Source of the DNA: Cricetomys ansorgei
Taxonomy: Eukaryota; Chordata; Mammalia; Rodentia; Nesomyidae
DNA: 64,000 nt
NCBI GenBank assembly: GCA_026225945.1
Contig: JAMJFZ010003746.1
Span: 4,442,001-4,506,000, forward strand
Reading direction: 5' to 3'
The notes under the pieces are model-generated. The model did no database searches. It saw only the letters and a program-made list of their open reading frames with translations, and was not told the origin of the DNA. The first letter of the stretch is position 1. Each line of letters opens with the position of its first letter. Below are positions 1 to 12,300 of this stretch, piece by piece. The translations under genes and the position numbers were made by a program.

Positions 1-1162
1 AAAGCTTCCTCAGAGCATACAAAGGGAACAAGTTCACTGGGCCTGGTTGGGGTTTCTGTGCCTTGGAGGCTTAACACACCCCACCCCCACAAAGCTCCTA
101 CCAAGCTCCAGGCGCACTCTTCCTCCTCTGGCACAAGAGCCCAAGGGTTATATCAGCTCCTTATTTCATCCACAGAAACAGTTCTAGGAAGCTTTCATTT
201 GAAAGCTAAGAAAATACTCTTCCCTCCTCCATCACGGAAAGCATACACCAGCTCTTCCATGGCTTCTGGCATTGGCTGATCTTTCATTTTTGTTTGTTGT
301 ACCTAGCTGTGTAAGATATATTTGCTGCAAGGCATAATGGCTCATGCCTTTAATCCCAGAGCTTGGGAGGCAGAGGCAGGGCGATCTCTGTTGAGTTTGA
401 GACCAGCCTGATTTATATATCCAGTTTCAGCCAAGACTACATGGTGAGAATTTGTATCAAAACCACACACAAACAATAAAAAAGAAAAAGAAGGGGGGAA
501 AAAGTAAAAATATATACTTGCTGTAAACAAGAGGAAAGGTGTGACATATAGGAACACAGCCCTATAGACTTCATACATAAGAGTGACCCCCGAGAGACCT
601 CTGGGGCCGCCACAAGGACCTCAGGACTTCTCAGCAGTGTACAGAACTGTGGCTAGTTTTACAAGGACAGAGGGGAAACTTTAAGGAAAAAAGCGAGATC
701 ATTCTCTATAGGCTTCCTGCTACTGATACCCCCATCCTGCCTTGCAATGGTCAGAACTGGCATGTTTCCTGAGGTAGGGTGGGATCGCTAAGCTCTTGGC
801 ACAGGAAGTGGTAATGAGAGGGGGACAAGTGGGTCTTGACCCTCACTGGGAACTCAGGTGCCCTGAAATGGTTAGCATAGGGTGAACCTTGTCACACAGA
901 CCATGTGGACACAGAGCTGGGGAACGGGATCAAAAACTTCAAGTTGCAGTGAATACATTCAGACTGTGGGCCATAGTTACACATCTCTGTGCCATGAAAC
1001 AGGCCTACACAGGAGTCACACAGAAGCCCAGGACTCTGGGCTCTCGCCCGGGTCAATGACCATAGCAGCTTCTTTTGAGTTTCTGTTTACTTATAGGGTC
1101 TGCACCAAGCACCCTGGTGTGTCTTAGGGGTGTGGGGTAACCCCACATACCAGACAGCACCG
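1..1162. other. 3' flank of the alternative exon / intron 18 (start)
   Basis: This stretch is the putative 3' UTR of the read-through isoform and the first part of the intron to the next long-isoform exon. It contains a degenerate B1-like SINE (about 324-465) and an A-rich tract near 470-505. No conserved Mical3 exon or perfect minus-strand AATAAA was recognised; a B1-embedded ATTAAA complement lies near 350. Confidence 0.6.
324..465 (+). repeat. B1-like SINE, degenerate
   Basis: GGCTCATGCCTTTAATCCCA and GGGAGGCAGAGGCAGG followed by GACCAGCCTGATT match the Pol III-derived 7SL-related B1 family. The 3' end is diverged and followed by an A-rich tract. Confidence 0.75.
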
Positions 1163-1495
1163 TCACTGGCTCACAGTCTGCCAGTGAAACTCCCCTCCAA
1201 TCTGCACCAGCACCTCTGACAGGCCATAGAGGAAGGGGACTCCAAACGCAAGCAGCTGACACATGAAAAAGGAGTCCAGGGGGTTTTGGGCCACTTGATG
1301 CCCAATTGAAGAAATGTTGCTTTGCAGGTGCTGACTCATCCCCTTGGCCTTGTCACAGAGGCCGAGAGAGTGACGCACCACCCAGCCAAACAAGGAAGTG
1401 AGGCTACCTGGAGTTCTCTCAGCGGAGCTGGCGGCAATGCTGGCCATTCCATTTGCGTCTGCAGTGGGGCCATCCTGCAGTGGTCCCTTGGCCTC
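1163..1495 (-). CDS. Mical3: Mical3 alternative terminal exon (read-through of exon 18 donor, tail-anchor-like C-terminus)
   Basis: If the weak exon 18 donor at 1407/1408 is ignored, the frame stays open for a further 81 residues (869-949) and stops at TGA 1165-1163, giving a 949-residue protein with intact monooxygenase, CH and LIM domains. The extension begins [16 protein letters not shown]. It contains a 24-residue uncharged-to-weakly-polar segment at 915-938 (FFMCQLLAFGVPFLYGLSEV and four more residues) followed by a short 11-residue tail. That is the layout of a C-terminal membrane anchor. Third codon positions are G/C-rich as in the real exons. As I recall, short MICAL3 isoforms ending near this size are annotated in mammals; I could not compare sequences. 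I saw no clear poly(A) signal downstream on the minus strand within the window. Confidence 0.7.
   Translation of the reverse strand, partial: EAKGPLQDGPTADANGMASIAASSAERTPGSLTSLFGWVVRHSLGLCDKAKGMSQHLQSNISSIGHQVAQNPLDSFFMCQLLAFGVPFLYGLSEVLVQIGGEFHWQTVSQ
1408..1495 (-). CDS. Mical3: Mical3 coding exon 18 (spliced form)
   Basis: Residues 840-868 plus one base of Gly869, [16 protein letters not shown] then [13 protein letters not shown]. This is the start of the low-complexity region after LIM. The acceptor is CTTTTCTAG. The donor CCAG|GTAGCC lacks the usual +3 to +5 AAG/GAG match, which fits partial read-through. The next exon of the long isoform (beginning GVNGLEEPS in the family) is not found between 1 and 1407. 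Confidence 0.9.
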
Positions 1496-3291
1496 CTAGA
1501 AAAGTCCATGAGAAAAGACAACAGTGACTCTGACTGTAGCCCTCGAACTCAGGAGACAGTGACCCCGAGAATGGCTAGTCTGTCTGTCAGCACTGAACTG
1601 TACACCTCAGAGAGGAAAGCCTTTCCATCTTCTTAGATATCGAAACGTGTGGTGCATTTACATATAACGTATACGCATCCTCTGGCCAACTTCAAACGTT
1701 CTCTAGAAGACTGGAATGAACAGTGTAACTGCTGTATAGTGTAAATGTATTGCTGAGAAGAGTCTGCACAGATTCAGTACAAAAGCAGTATTCTCCCTCC
1801 GTGGATGGAGCCTATGATACAGACGTCATCGACACAGGAGGCCGACTGTGCACCTCTTCCCACCATCCCTCTACAGTCAACACAGGCCTTTCAAAAGAGC
1901 AGTAACTGGCCTGCATGCTGCCAAAGTGCTGTCCATGCAGTGAAGGGATTACTCGGGCCACCTTGAAAAGCTATTACAGACCACTTTTACTGAAGCAGAC
2001 AAGAAAAAGTTAAGGGCTCAAACAATAACTCACAGAAGTCGGGGTTAGTGGGCGGCCTGGCCACCTCAGTATGAAGAGCAGGGTGTCTGGTGTGTGGACT
2101 TAAGACAAAGGAGGGGCTCCTGAAGTTGCCTATTCTCCAGCTGCAAGGAAAAGAGCTCTGATCTCAGGGAAGGAAGAGTCAGCTACAGTGAGCAGCAGGG
2201 CACCCTTCTGCTCAGAATAAGCCCTAAGCGTGGCCTCTGAGAACGGCACCACTAGACTGCCTATAAACCTGGCCTGTCTGCAGCCAACTGCAGGTCCTCT
2301 CAAGTCCACTTAGGGGACAGGCAGTACTGACAGTCCCACTCCCAGGAAGGAAGCTGTTACCTTTCCAGACAGAGGGGCCACCGCTGGCCTCTTCCTTTGC
2401 GCGTAGCCAGACAGTCGGTAACAGTAATGCGGCTTACAGTAGAATTTGCCTGTGGACAGCAAGAAACACGGAAAAGAGTGAGCAAAACCGCACAACTGTG
2501 AACTTGGCTTGCCGGCCACAGGCTGCCATTGCATAGCCCCTGCCCTCCACAGCTCCCTCCTTCCTCTGCAACCCAGGAAGGCCAGCCCCCATCTCCTTTC
2601 CCTATGTCTGATGTAGAGGTCTTCCCCTTTGGGTGTGTGAAGGTTGCTGAGCCACCACCAATCAGTGCCCAGAACAAAGATGTGAGGCTGTATGACAGAG
2701 CCAGCAAACAAAGTGGCAGTGTGTGAGGACAAAGGCGCGGTCACATGAAGCCTGCAGCGGCATTTTCTGGGGAAGGCGAGAACGAGTACAGACGCAGGGT
2801 AGAGGCAGGAAGGCTTCAAGGGCTAGGGCAGTGCCAGTTACTCTGACAGAACTACCTCTGCTCCCCTCCACAACCATGGACTCCCAGCCCTCCCCATCAC
2901 TAGCTAGGGCTGGTCCAAAGCAGGCTGCAACCCTAGAGTATGCTAAAAAACAATGCATGAATCCAGAGGTAAAGGAGCTAGCTGCACAAACTTGACAACC
3001 TGACTTTCATCCATAGGACCCGCGCAAAAAGTGGGATGTGGTGGTGGGAATCTGCAAATCCCAGCATTCCTATGGAGAGATGGGAGGAGGTGGAGACAGG
3101 AGAACTGGCCAGAAGCTTGTGGGCCAGCTACCCTGGAGTATGCAGTGCAGCAGCGGAAACAGTAAGAGAGACCCTGCCTCACCTGGGAGGCAGAGGCGGG
3201 CAGATCTCTGTAAGTTTGAGGCCAGTCTGGTCTACAGAGTAAGTTCCAGGACAACCAGAGTTACAACAGAGATACTCTGCCTGGAAAATAA

Positions 3292-3335
<44 letters not shown>

Positions 3336-6300
3336 ATAAATAAGCAAACAAATAAATAGAGACTCTGCTTCAACACTGTGGATGGAAATAATTGACTTCC
3401 CATAGTGGTCCTCTGACTACGCATGGGCTGTGTTACCATATGCACATGCACACACGCACACACTCATATAAAAACACCACCAGATAATACAAAATAAAAC
3501 AACAACAACAAATCTTCCATGGATTATGAACAGACTGAATAAACAGAGTAAAACTCACCGTGTGCTTCAATATCACCAGGGCTAAACATGATCTTCTAGG
3601 ACTTTCAGCCACGTCTATCTGCATTTACTGGTCCTACCTAATGTGATGCTATCTCCAGAGAAGAGTGGGGCCAGAAAGGTTGGAAAGGCCCATTTCCCTT
3701 TTCCAACACAAGTGTGCTGGAATAAACTAAGAGTCAAATCATCTGAATCTCTTTTCTCTAACTTCAGGCACGCAGGCTCTTCAACAGCCTCATCCTGAGA
3801 ACCGCTGCAGCAGGAGCTGCCCGCTCTGCCCTGTCATTTGCCAAGATCGCTTCAACAAAGGCAAACCCAGGGGATGGACAAGTCAAAGGAAACCAAGGCA
3901 AGCAGTTCTTCTTTCCCGTTCCTTTCCCCTATGATCTGGGCCTGTGCTGTATGTGTGTGGTGCTCACACATTAAGTGTACAGGTGCACGCATGGGTGTGT
4001 ATCTGGGCCTGTGCTGTATGTGTGTGGTGCTCACACATTAAGTGTACAGGTGCACGCATGGGTGTGTATCTGGGCCTGTGCTGTATGTGTGTGGTGCACA
4101 CACATTAAGTGTACAGGTGCACACATGGGTGCATGAGTGGAAACTTCACTAAACTGGAAGCTTCCATTTCAGCTACTGCCCAGGGAGCCCTAAGGATCTG
4201 CCTGTCTTCTCCCCCAATGCAGGGAGGTTACAGGGATGTGCAACCGTGCCTGGCTTTTTATATGATTACTGGGAACTCAAACTGAGATTCTTATGCTTGC
4301 AGAGCAAGTGCTCTCACCCACTGAGCCATCTCCCCAACTCCTATGTTTTCTTCACTGTAGCTGACTTATTCCTTTATCTGCTTTTCTTACTGTGTTAAGG
4401 CAGCTCTGTCAAAATGCCTAGGAAAACAACTCAAAGGAAGAAATGTTTATTTTGGCTCATGATCTCACAGGTCTAAGGTTACTTGGCCCATTGCCTTGGG
4501 CCTTGCTGATGCAGGACATCACGGTGGAGAGCAGGTGGAGGGGAAAGGGATGTTCACTTGATGATGGCCAGGAAGCAGGGAAGGTATGGGGAAGAGACCA
4601 GGGACAAGCTACATCTACATCCCAGGATTCATCCTTGTGACTGTGTTTTCCAACCAGGCTCCACCTCCTGAAGTTTCTATCACCCCCAATAATTCCAATA
4701 ATCCATCTGTGAATTAATCCACTGACAAAGTTAGAGCCCTCATGAGCCAGCTGCCTTCTAAAACCCCATCAGCTAGCAGCCTAGCCTTTATCAGCAACTC
4801 GATATTTCAGATTTAAAGCCAATGGTGAAAAGATCTTAGAGAATTTCACAGACTTCAAACAACACTCAGGATATGCCACATTTCCCAAACAGACTTCTCA
4901 CCAGCTGCTGGCACTCAGCAAGGACCCAGAGACATGGCACTGTATAGGGGAACACGTGATGGGCAATGCCGTCACCTGTCTGCTCCTCCACAGGTGAGCA
5001 GAGCTGACTTATGCTCTGTTTTTCTTCTTCTGCTTGTTTTTAGCTTATCCGTGATTCCTTTCACAGAATCCGTAATAGATCACTCTGTTCTTTTGGGGTT
5101 TTGCCCCAATAAACAGAAGATAAAATATTTAGTACTCGGATCATCCTCTATGTTTCGGGTCTGTTTTATATTTCACTCTGTAAGAAATACCCATTCCCCT
5201 TCACGAGACTGTAATGGGGATATCACCGAAGATTCTGGACCAGGCTGGTCGAACAGCACCTTTCCTTAGCTATCCCAGGACCCATTCCCCGGGACTGGTG
5301 TGTGACTGAAGGCAGGCTGACCATGGCCATTATGGGGGACTGCTGTGGCCCTGAAGGGAGTCCCTCTCTGAGATTACTATTTAGAAGGAAGTTGTAACTC
5401 TAAAGCTTACACTTAGTCTGACTTGGGCTTTATCATGACGCTTATTTATTTTTAAAATTTAAAAAATTTACACTTATATATTTGTGTGCGTGTGTGTGTA
5501 GGTGGGCAGGCATGGGTGGGCATGAACAACCGGCAGGGATTGGTTCCCTGCTTCCACCAGGTGGGTCTCAAGGAATCAAACTCAGGTCATCAGCTTGGCC
5601 ACAAGCACCTTTGCCCACTGAGCCACCTCACTTGCCTGGGACTTATTACAGTAGGAGAACACTAGTTAATTATTACTGCTTTCACTGTATTTTTTCTTCT
5701 AAGATAGAAACTCAAATCATAAACTCTTACTCCCAGCAACTCTGGGTCCTGCTCCAAATTGTAACTAAATACAAGAGTTAAGTTTCAGAAACAAGGCTCA
5801 GATCCTAGCCAAAAGGTAACTTCCAAGAACATTCCAGAAGACCGTCTCCTCTAGGAAGGCAGTACATGATGCAAGAGCACAGCTGAAATGAGATCTCCAT
5901 TTAAGCAGTATGTCGGCCTCTCGGCAGCTGTTAGGACTTTTAGCCCCTTAGAGCTCCCTCCCCTCCCTCCCACAGGAAAGGATCAGAACCCCAGCCTTGC
6001 AGGGTGAACAGATGACTGTCACGGGCCTGAGTTACGTGTGCTCCATTAACCATTAGCGCTTCTTTCTTTGTTAGAGGTATGGATCCCGTAACCCGCCCAG
6101 ACCTGAGCCCCCGATCTTCCTGCCCCCACTTCTCGAGTGCTGGCATTACAGGTGTGTGCCACTATACCTGGCTTTAATGTAGTTTCCTATTCTCTTCCCC
6201 AGACTCAATTACTTTTGCTTTTGGAATGAATTAAAAACAAACAAAAACCTCAACTCTAATTTTTATCTAACATTTACTATGTGCCAGACAGGATTCTAAC

Positions 6301-9300
6301 TGCTTTATGTACATCCTCTCAATGAATGCTCACAAAACCCAGTAAGGTACAGCCTGTCTTTCCACGGGTGAGGCCCAGGCAGGCTAGACTGCCTGCCGAA
6401 GTGCTCCAGAGTCAGAGCATCTTAGGTGGGAAACTGGCTTAAGCCTGCACTGTCAGCCATTGCACCATGGCTCCTGTCTCAGAAAAGCCAGCCAGGCGAA
6501 CACTGTGAATTAATTACAGATTACAGTGGTCTCAATAAAACGACTGACCGGACACTGTCTAGATTAAGCAATCTTGACAATCAAACTGAGCGACTGGGAA
6601 AGTGAGAACACACGTGTCCAGCAGAAAGGCTCAAGGTGAAGTGGCATTAATACAGCCGTTTGTGTCATTTAAGGACATGGGTCTCCAGTCAAGGTAGAGG
6701 AGTTCTTTCGCTGGATGGAGCAGCAGCAGACACATGGCTTAGCACGAGGGAGCAGTAAACACCATGGGCACAACTACAGCAGGCGGTGCTACTGGAACTC
6801 GGTGGCTTCACAGCCAGATGTCTGCGGAGAGGACATGTGGGCACAGGAAGGCCAGGAAGCCCATTCCAACACGGCTGGGAAAATATACTCAAGGTAGGGA
6901 ATAGCTCAAGCAGCATCTGGAGGCACCAATGGTGTACTCGGGGAAGGAAAATGAGATCAGTGTTTTTACCATGTGAACTACGTGTATCTTTCCCACCAAA
7001 GGTGCCAGTCCATGGATTAAATAAAGGCTGGCTCTTCAGCTACTGGGAGAAGTCAGGTCACTGGGGGTGCGCCTTGAAAGGGACTGTGGGACTGCAGTCC
7101 TCTAGTCTCTCTCTTTGGCTTCCTGGTAATGAGGTGAGCAATCCACTCTGCTGTACGCTCCTGCTGTGTGCTGCCTGGTCATAGCCAGAGAGCAGCAGAC
7201 CAAAGGGTCACAGAGTGAAACCTCCAAATGTGTGAGCCGAAATAAAATTCTTTGTAACGTAAGTTGATTATCTCGGGCATTTCATCACATCACCAGGAGC
7301 TGACAAACACAACTGTTAAGCTTATGGAGGCTCACTTACATGTCATCTACACCCTCAAAAGAATGAGGCAAAGGTATGGGCAAAACCATGAATATGGACA
7401 ACTTAGTTGGACCCAGGGATCTTCTTTGCAGGCACACTGCAAGGTAAAAGGCTAACTAAAATAACCTAAGTATCAAGGTCAGTTCCAAGAGGCTTGGGGG
7501 TTCCACCTGCCAATCCCCATCCTTGGAGTCAAAGGTGTCCAGAGAGCAAGGATAAAAAACAGTGGAACCGAGAAGTTGATACTAACAAAGTACCTTCCTT
7601 ACCTAAGCAGCTCCTTCAGTTCTTCAGCGGATCAGTGTCTTTGTTAATGTGGAAAGACCTCACTTAACTCCTGCCTTTTCGTGTGTGTGTGATATATGCA
7701 TGGTCTGAGTTTCATGATTAGGAGGGTCTGGGAGACTGGGGTAATTTAATTGTGTGTGTGTGTGTATATATATATATGTATATGTATATACATATATGTA
7801 TATGTATATATATATACACACACACATACACACACACACACACACGTATTATATATATCTTCTTCTGGTCTCTTTATAATCAATGTACCACCTATTGAGA
7901 CATGGGCTTAGTATCACCCGGATGAAGATTTACTCCTCACGCAGGTTTCTTTATTACTTTTATACAAATTAAACCGCCTCCCATGAATTCTTCAGAGTCC
8001 TGTAGAAATGGCTGCAGGAGTCACAAATGCCTTCGGCCACCTACTTCCATTCCCTTAAGAATCTCCAGATGACAAGCTGGCTGCTATTTGTTGGCACACT
8101 TCTCTACCTTCTAACCAAGGTCCTTCCACAGCTGAACAAACAGACCCAAGCCCCAGGCTATGAGATGCTGGTGCCAGAGGGTTGACAGAGCCTGGGCATT
8201 TCAATCTGCTCCATAAGGCAGAAGCCTAGGATCTATTTTGGTTGCTGCCATCAATCTTAGGCAAGAAACATGACTTCTAGGAAGCCCTTTCATGCCCCTT
8301 CTAGTCTCCACAGTCTCATGTGAGGAAAGAAAGGGAGCTCAGCGAGGGAGGCGATGCTGACGTCAGCGCTCCCGTCACCTCCTCGCTGGGCAGAGCTCTA
8401 ACAGTCTGGTGACTGGAAAAATAATGTGTAAAGGGTCTCAGGATAAAACAAACAAACAAACAAAACAACAAATGGGAAGAGATGGCCGAGAAGGGTTAGT
8501 ACAGAGAAAACAGAAAGAGGGGAAAACTGCAGGGGCCCAAAGGTCTCCGGCTCGGAAGGAGAAAGTGACGTCACCGACGTGCAGACTCACCGTCCTCGAT
8601 GTCGTAGGCGTAGGCCGAGAGGCGCAGCGTGGTGGCGCAGTACTCGCATTTGAAGCAGCTGCGATGGAAGAACTTGCCCTCGGCGCTCAGCCTCTCCATC
8701 ACGTAGACCCGCTTTTGGCAGAAATAGCACGTGTCGCTGCCTCCCAGGTTCTGTGGGAACTCTTTCTTTATGGAGCCCTGCGGAGGTGGGCAGAGGAGGG
8801 ACGCATCAGACTTTGTGGTCTCTCCTGGGGCCGCACGGGCCCTCTGCGGGCAAGATGACTCAGGTCACACAGACACAGACCGCAGACATTAAGAGACTAC
8901 AGATGCTCTATCTGTGGCTTCCCCTAAGAGCAGCATGCTCTCACGGTCGCTTTGCTCCACAAGCCGAGGACCCTCAGTACACGCTGGGGTCTAAACCCGT
9001 GACGACCGACGAGCAAGGGACGCTTTGGATGAAGGATACACGTTTTCAGAGTTTCTTAACAATCACACCAACTACTGTGCCAGAGTTTTGCTTGGGGGAT
9101 AGAATATACATATACTTGGTGTTCGTGTGTGTGCACACACGTGTGGGTGCATCCCCGGGATACCAGAGAAACCATCTTTAAAGAGAGAAGTGCTTTTCCA
9201 CAGAACATTCTAAATATCTACCACAGTCCTAGAAACACAGTCATCCAAATGGAGACCCCCTCACGAAAGACACAAAAGGTGATTCAGGTGGCTACAGAGA

Positions 9301-12300
9301 TCAGTACGGCCCTCAAGAGCAGGCGAGGGGTGTCCACCATAGTGCCACGGCTAGAGAGAGTGCCCTGGAATGTCTCTTACCAGTTCCTTCTTGTCTAGAA
9401 GGGTTTTGGGTTGCTCTTTCCTTTGAAGCTGATTGGCTATCTGCTCAGCCAATGAGCTCACTCCGCCCGTGTACATCTTTATATACTTCTATTGGATGGA
9501 GATTACAGAATGATCAAAATGAAGAGAAATGAGAAGGAAAAACATAAATTAAGGAGACAGGAAAAAAATCTTTGAGAGGTGTAAAACGAATAGACAGTGC
9601 AACATCAAACCATGCCAACACAGTGCCCAAAGCAGAAACTGGGCAGTGAGCCAAACACTGTGCCACGTCCACACGGTGGTCAGCACACGCGTGAGCATCA
9701 GCGGTGGGGACAATCTTCCAGGGGATGGGGGGGTAGAACACAAAATGGAAGCAAACACAGAAGAGAAAGAAAGGCCTCTACCCTGAGCACCCACAGAGTT
9801 TGAGGGGTCAACTCTAGGCAGGTGGCTACAGTGCAGGGAGAGGGCCCAATGGGCTCTGCGGATAAGGTCGAGAACCTCAGGCTGATGTCCCACATGGGCA
9901 ACAGATGTAAAGAGTTCTGGCATTGCTGGTGACCCCCTGCCTCACAGCCCAATCCAGTGTCTGTTCCACAGAGCAGATCATCCTGAGCTCTTTGGGAAGA
10001 AGCCTCCTCTGGCCATTTCTCCCACTGATACCTGGGGTAGGGGTGGTCAAGACCAGAAAGGCAATGCTCATCTATGTAGAGGCTGGAATGCTCCCGGACT
10101 CGGTGGGGCACCAAGACACATGCGACACTCTGAAGGAAGCTGCTCATTTGCCCCAGGAAGTCAGAAGGGTTTCTGGCTCTGGAAGAATTGTTTTTAAAGT
10201 TGAACAATGGCAAAGGAAGAGAAAATCCAAAGCAGAGTGTGGTGGCACACGTTTGTAATCCTAGCACTTGGGAGGCAAAGGCAGGATTGCCATGAGTTCA
10301 AGGCTAGCCTGGACTACACAGTGAGACAGTCTAAACCCCTCCCTAATACACACAAATCAAACTAATGCAACTACCCTCCACCCCACCCCCACCTTGGCAA
10401 TGCTTTAGGTTAAAAACAGTAGAAACACCTGTCATGTGTGCATGGCGAGCCACCCTGCTCAAAGAGGCCTGGCACCCTGTGGTCTAGCCTGGACCCTGTT
10501 CTGGGACTACAGTCAGTCTTGCGGGCAGTCTTTCAGAGACCTGGTAGCCAGGACTGTGAGCGGAGACAGTGTGTGCTACACCTCTCATGGCAGAAGGAAG
10601 GGAGGCTCCCAGCTAAGTCAGAGAGGTTGTCACTGATGCTGAGCCAGAATTACAGCAGGTGCCGTTATCCCAGAGACGGCACCAACCCCTCAGTAAGTGG
10701 CTTCAAGGGACAAACCTGTAAAGCCACATGTAAAAGGACTGCTGGCCCAAGCAGCAGCGGCATGTCCAGGTTCTCTGGGGCCAACTCTGTAAGTCTGGGA
10801 ATAGACGCTCATGAGAAAACCCTTCTCACTAGGCTCAGCCAAGGCCGGGCTGGAACTAAACAATCAATTTGATTTTCCAACCAGAATAAAGAGACTTCCT
10901 AGGATTGGTTTCACCTGCTGTTAATTCCACAGAGTGTGTCCACTAGTAAGTGAGGAAAATAAGTCTCTTAGATTAGGGACAGGGAGAAGCACTAGCTGGG
11001 ACGGGCGGACACCAGGCAGAGGGGAGCAGAAACGGGAGCCCGGCTCTCACCTGAGAGCTGCCCTCTAAAGATCAGAAAGCCCCATCTTCTCCGTTCTGTA
11101 GAGCAGATGGCTAAGTTCCTAGCACACTGCAGTCCTAGCCCCACTGTGTGTGTGACCCTTCTCTCAGGACCAGAGACCATCACCTCAGCAGCCACGGCCT
11201 GGGGCTGCACGAGCAGAGGCATCTGTCCTATTCAGTTCTTGATGATGTAGCAACACTGACAAGCATTGCCCCAGAGAGGTGAAGATTCAAGCTCTGTTTG
11301 TTTCTGGCAGGAAAAGCAGATGGTTTTCTTCTTCCCACTCTCAGAAGAGAATCGAAGTGTAGCAATCGCTGGGCTTATTTATACCACCGCACACCACACA
11401 CATCATGCATGTGCTTCCACACACATATACTAGCTAAGACTACGAAGCACAGACAAAGGCATCAGACCCTAACAAACTCCTTGGAACTGGATCAAAGCCA
11501 CCGGGGGAAAAGGTAGGGCTCATTCCACACATGATTACAAGAAGCACCAGGAGCGCTGTGTGCTCACTATCGTACTTAGGAGGGTTAGTGACGAACGGTC
11601 CACATTCTGTGGCCTGTGATTATGAAGACGTAGTCCTCAGTCACAGGCTGGGAAGGCTATCAGTGTTGGACACGGCTTAACAGTGGGTTCACTTTGACAG
11701 GCTGTGACGTGTGAAACACTCAAAGAAAGCTAGCAGCCTCTGTAACACAGGTGTCTGCGGCAGCCCTCACACACACGAAGAGCTTCTGAGGAGCCAGGCA
11801 GAGGCGGAGACCTCCTAGCTTCCCCCAGGTGGGTGACACCCGTGAAAGAAGAGTGAGCACAGGCTGCAGGAGAACATGGTTTTGCCAAGTCCGGGCCATG
11901 CTACCTGTCGGAGGGAGTCAGAGGAGGGAGAGGCAGGGCGGGTGGAGGAGCGGAGGCTAAGGGAGAGCTCCCACTGGTCAACAAAAAATCGACGTGAAGG
12001 CTCAGGCTCTGGCTATAAGATACAAGGTGGAGAAAAAGAGCACAGTAAACGTTAAGGTCATACCTCAAACGCAGGAAATCTGAGTTCTGGGCTGTTTTGC
12101 TCTTTAGCTGCAGAATATATATGGTAAAGAAAGCAGGCCTTTCAATTCCCAGAAGCAACTGGGCTTCACCTACGGCCCCACCTGCTTCCCACTTGCCCCT
12201 CCCCAACGCGCACTGCTAGGCTGGCTCCCGAGCACGTCTCGAGCTTAGCGCCCACCCAGGAAAGCCTCAGGCACCTTGGTTTGGTGCTCACACTACGTTC

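Larger units (their letters stand above)
2450..8590. other. Intron 16 of Mical3
   Basis: A 6.1-kb intron. It holds B1 pieces and a GATA repeat near 3.0-3.4 kb, a 67-bp minisatellite at 3934-4131, MaLR-like LTR sequence (about 4385-4775 and 6945-7313), tRNA-derived SINEs (4240 and 5490), a MIR at 6268-6425, a self-complementary TG/TA/CA tract at 7751-7848 and a CRE-bearing CpG patch at 8340-8590. Confidence 0.75.

Noticed and set aside
8409..8858. Plus-strand open frame of 149 codons across the LIM exon
   Set aside because: It is the antisense shadow of Mical3 exon 16 and its flanks.
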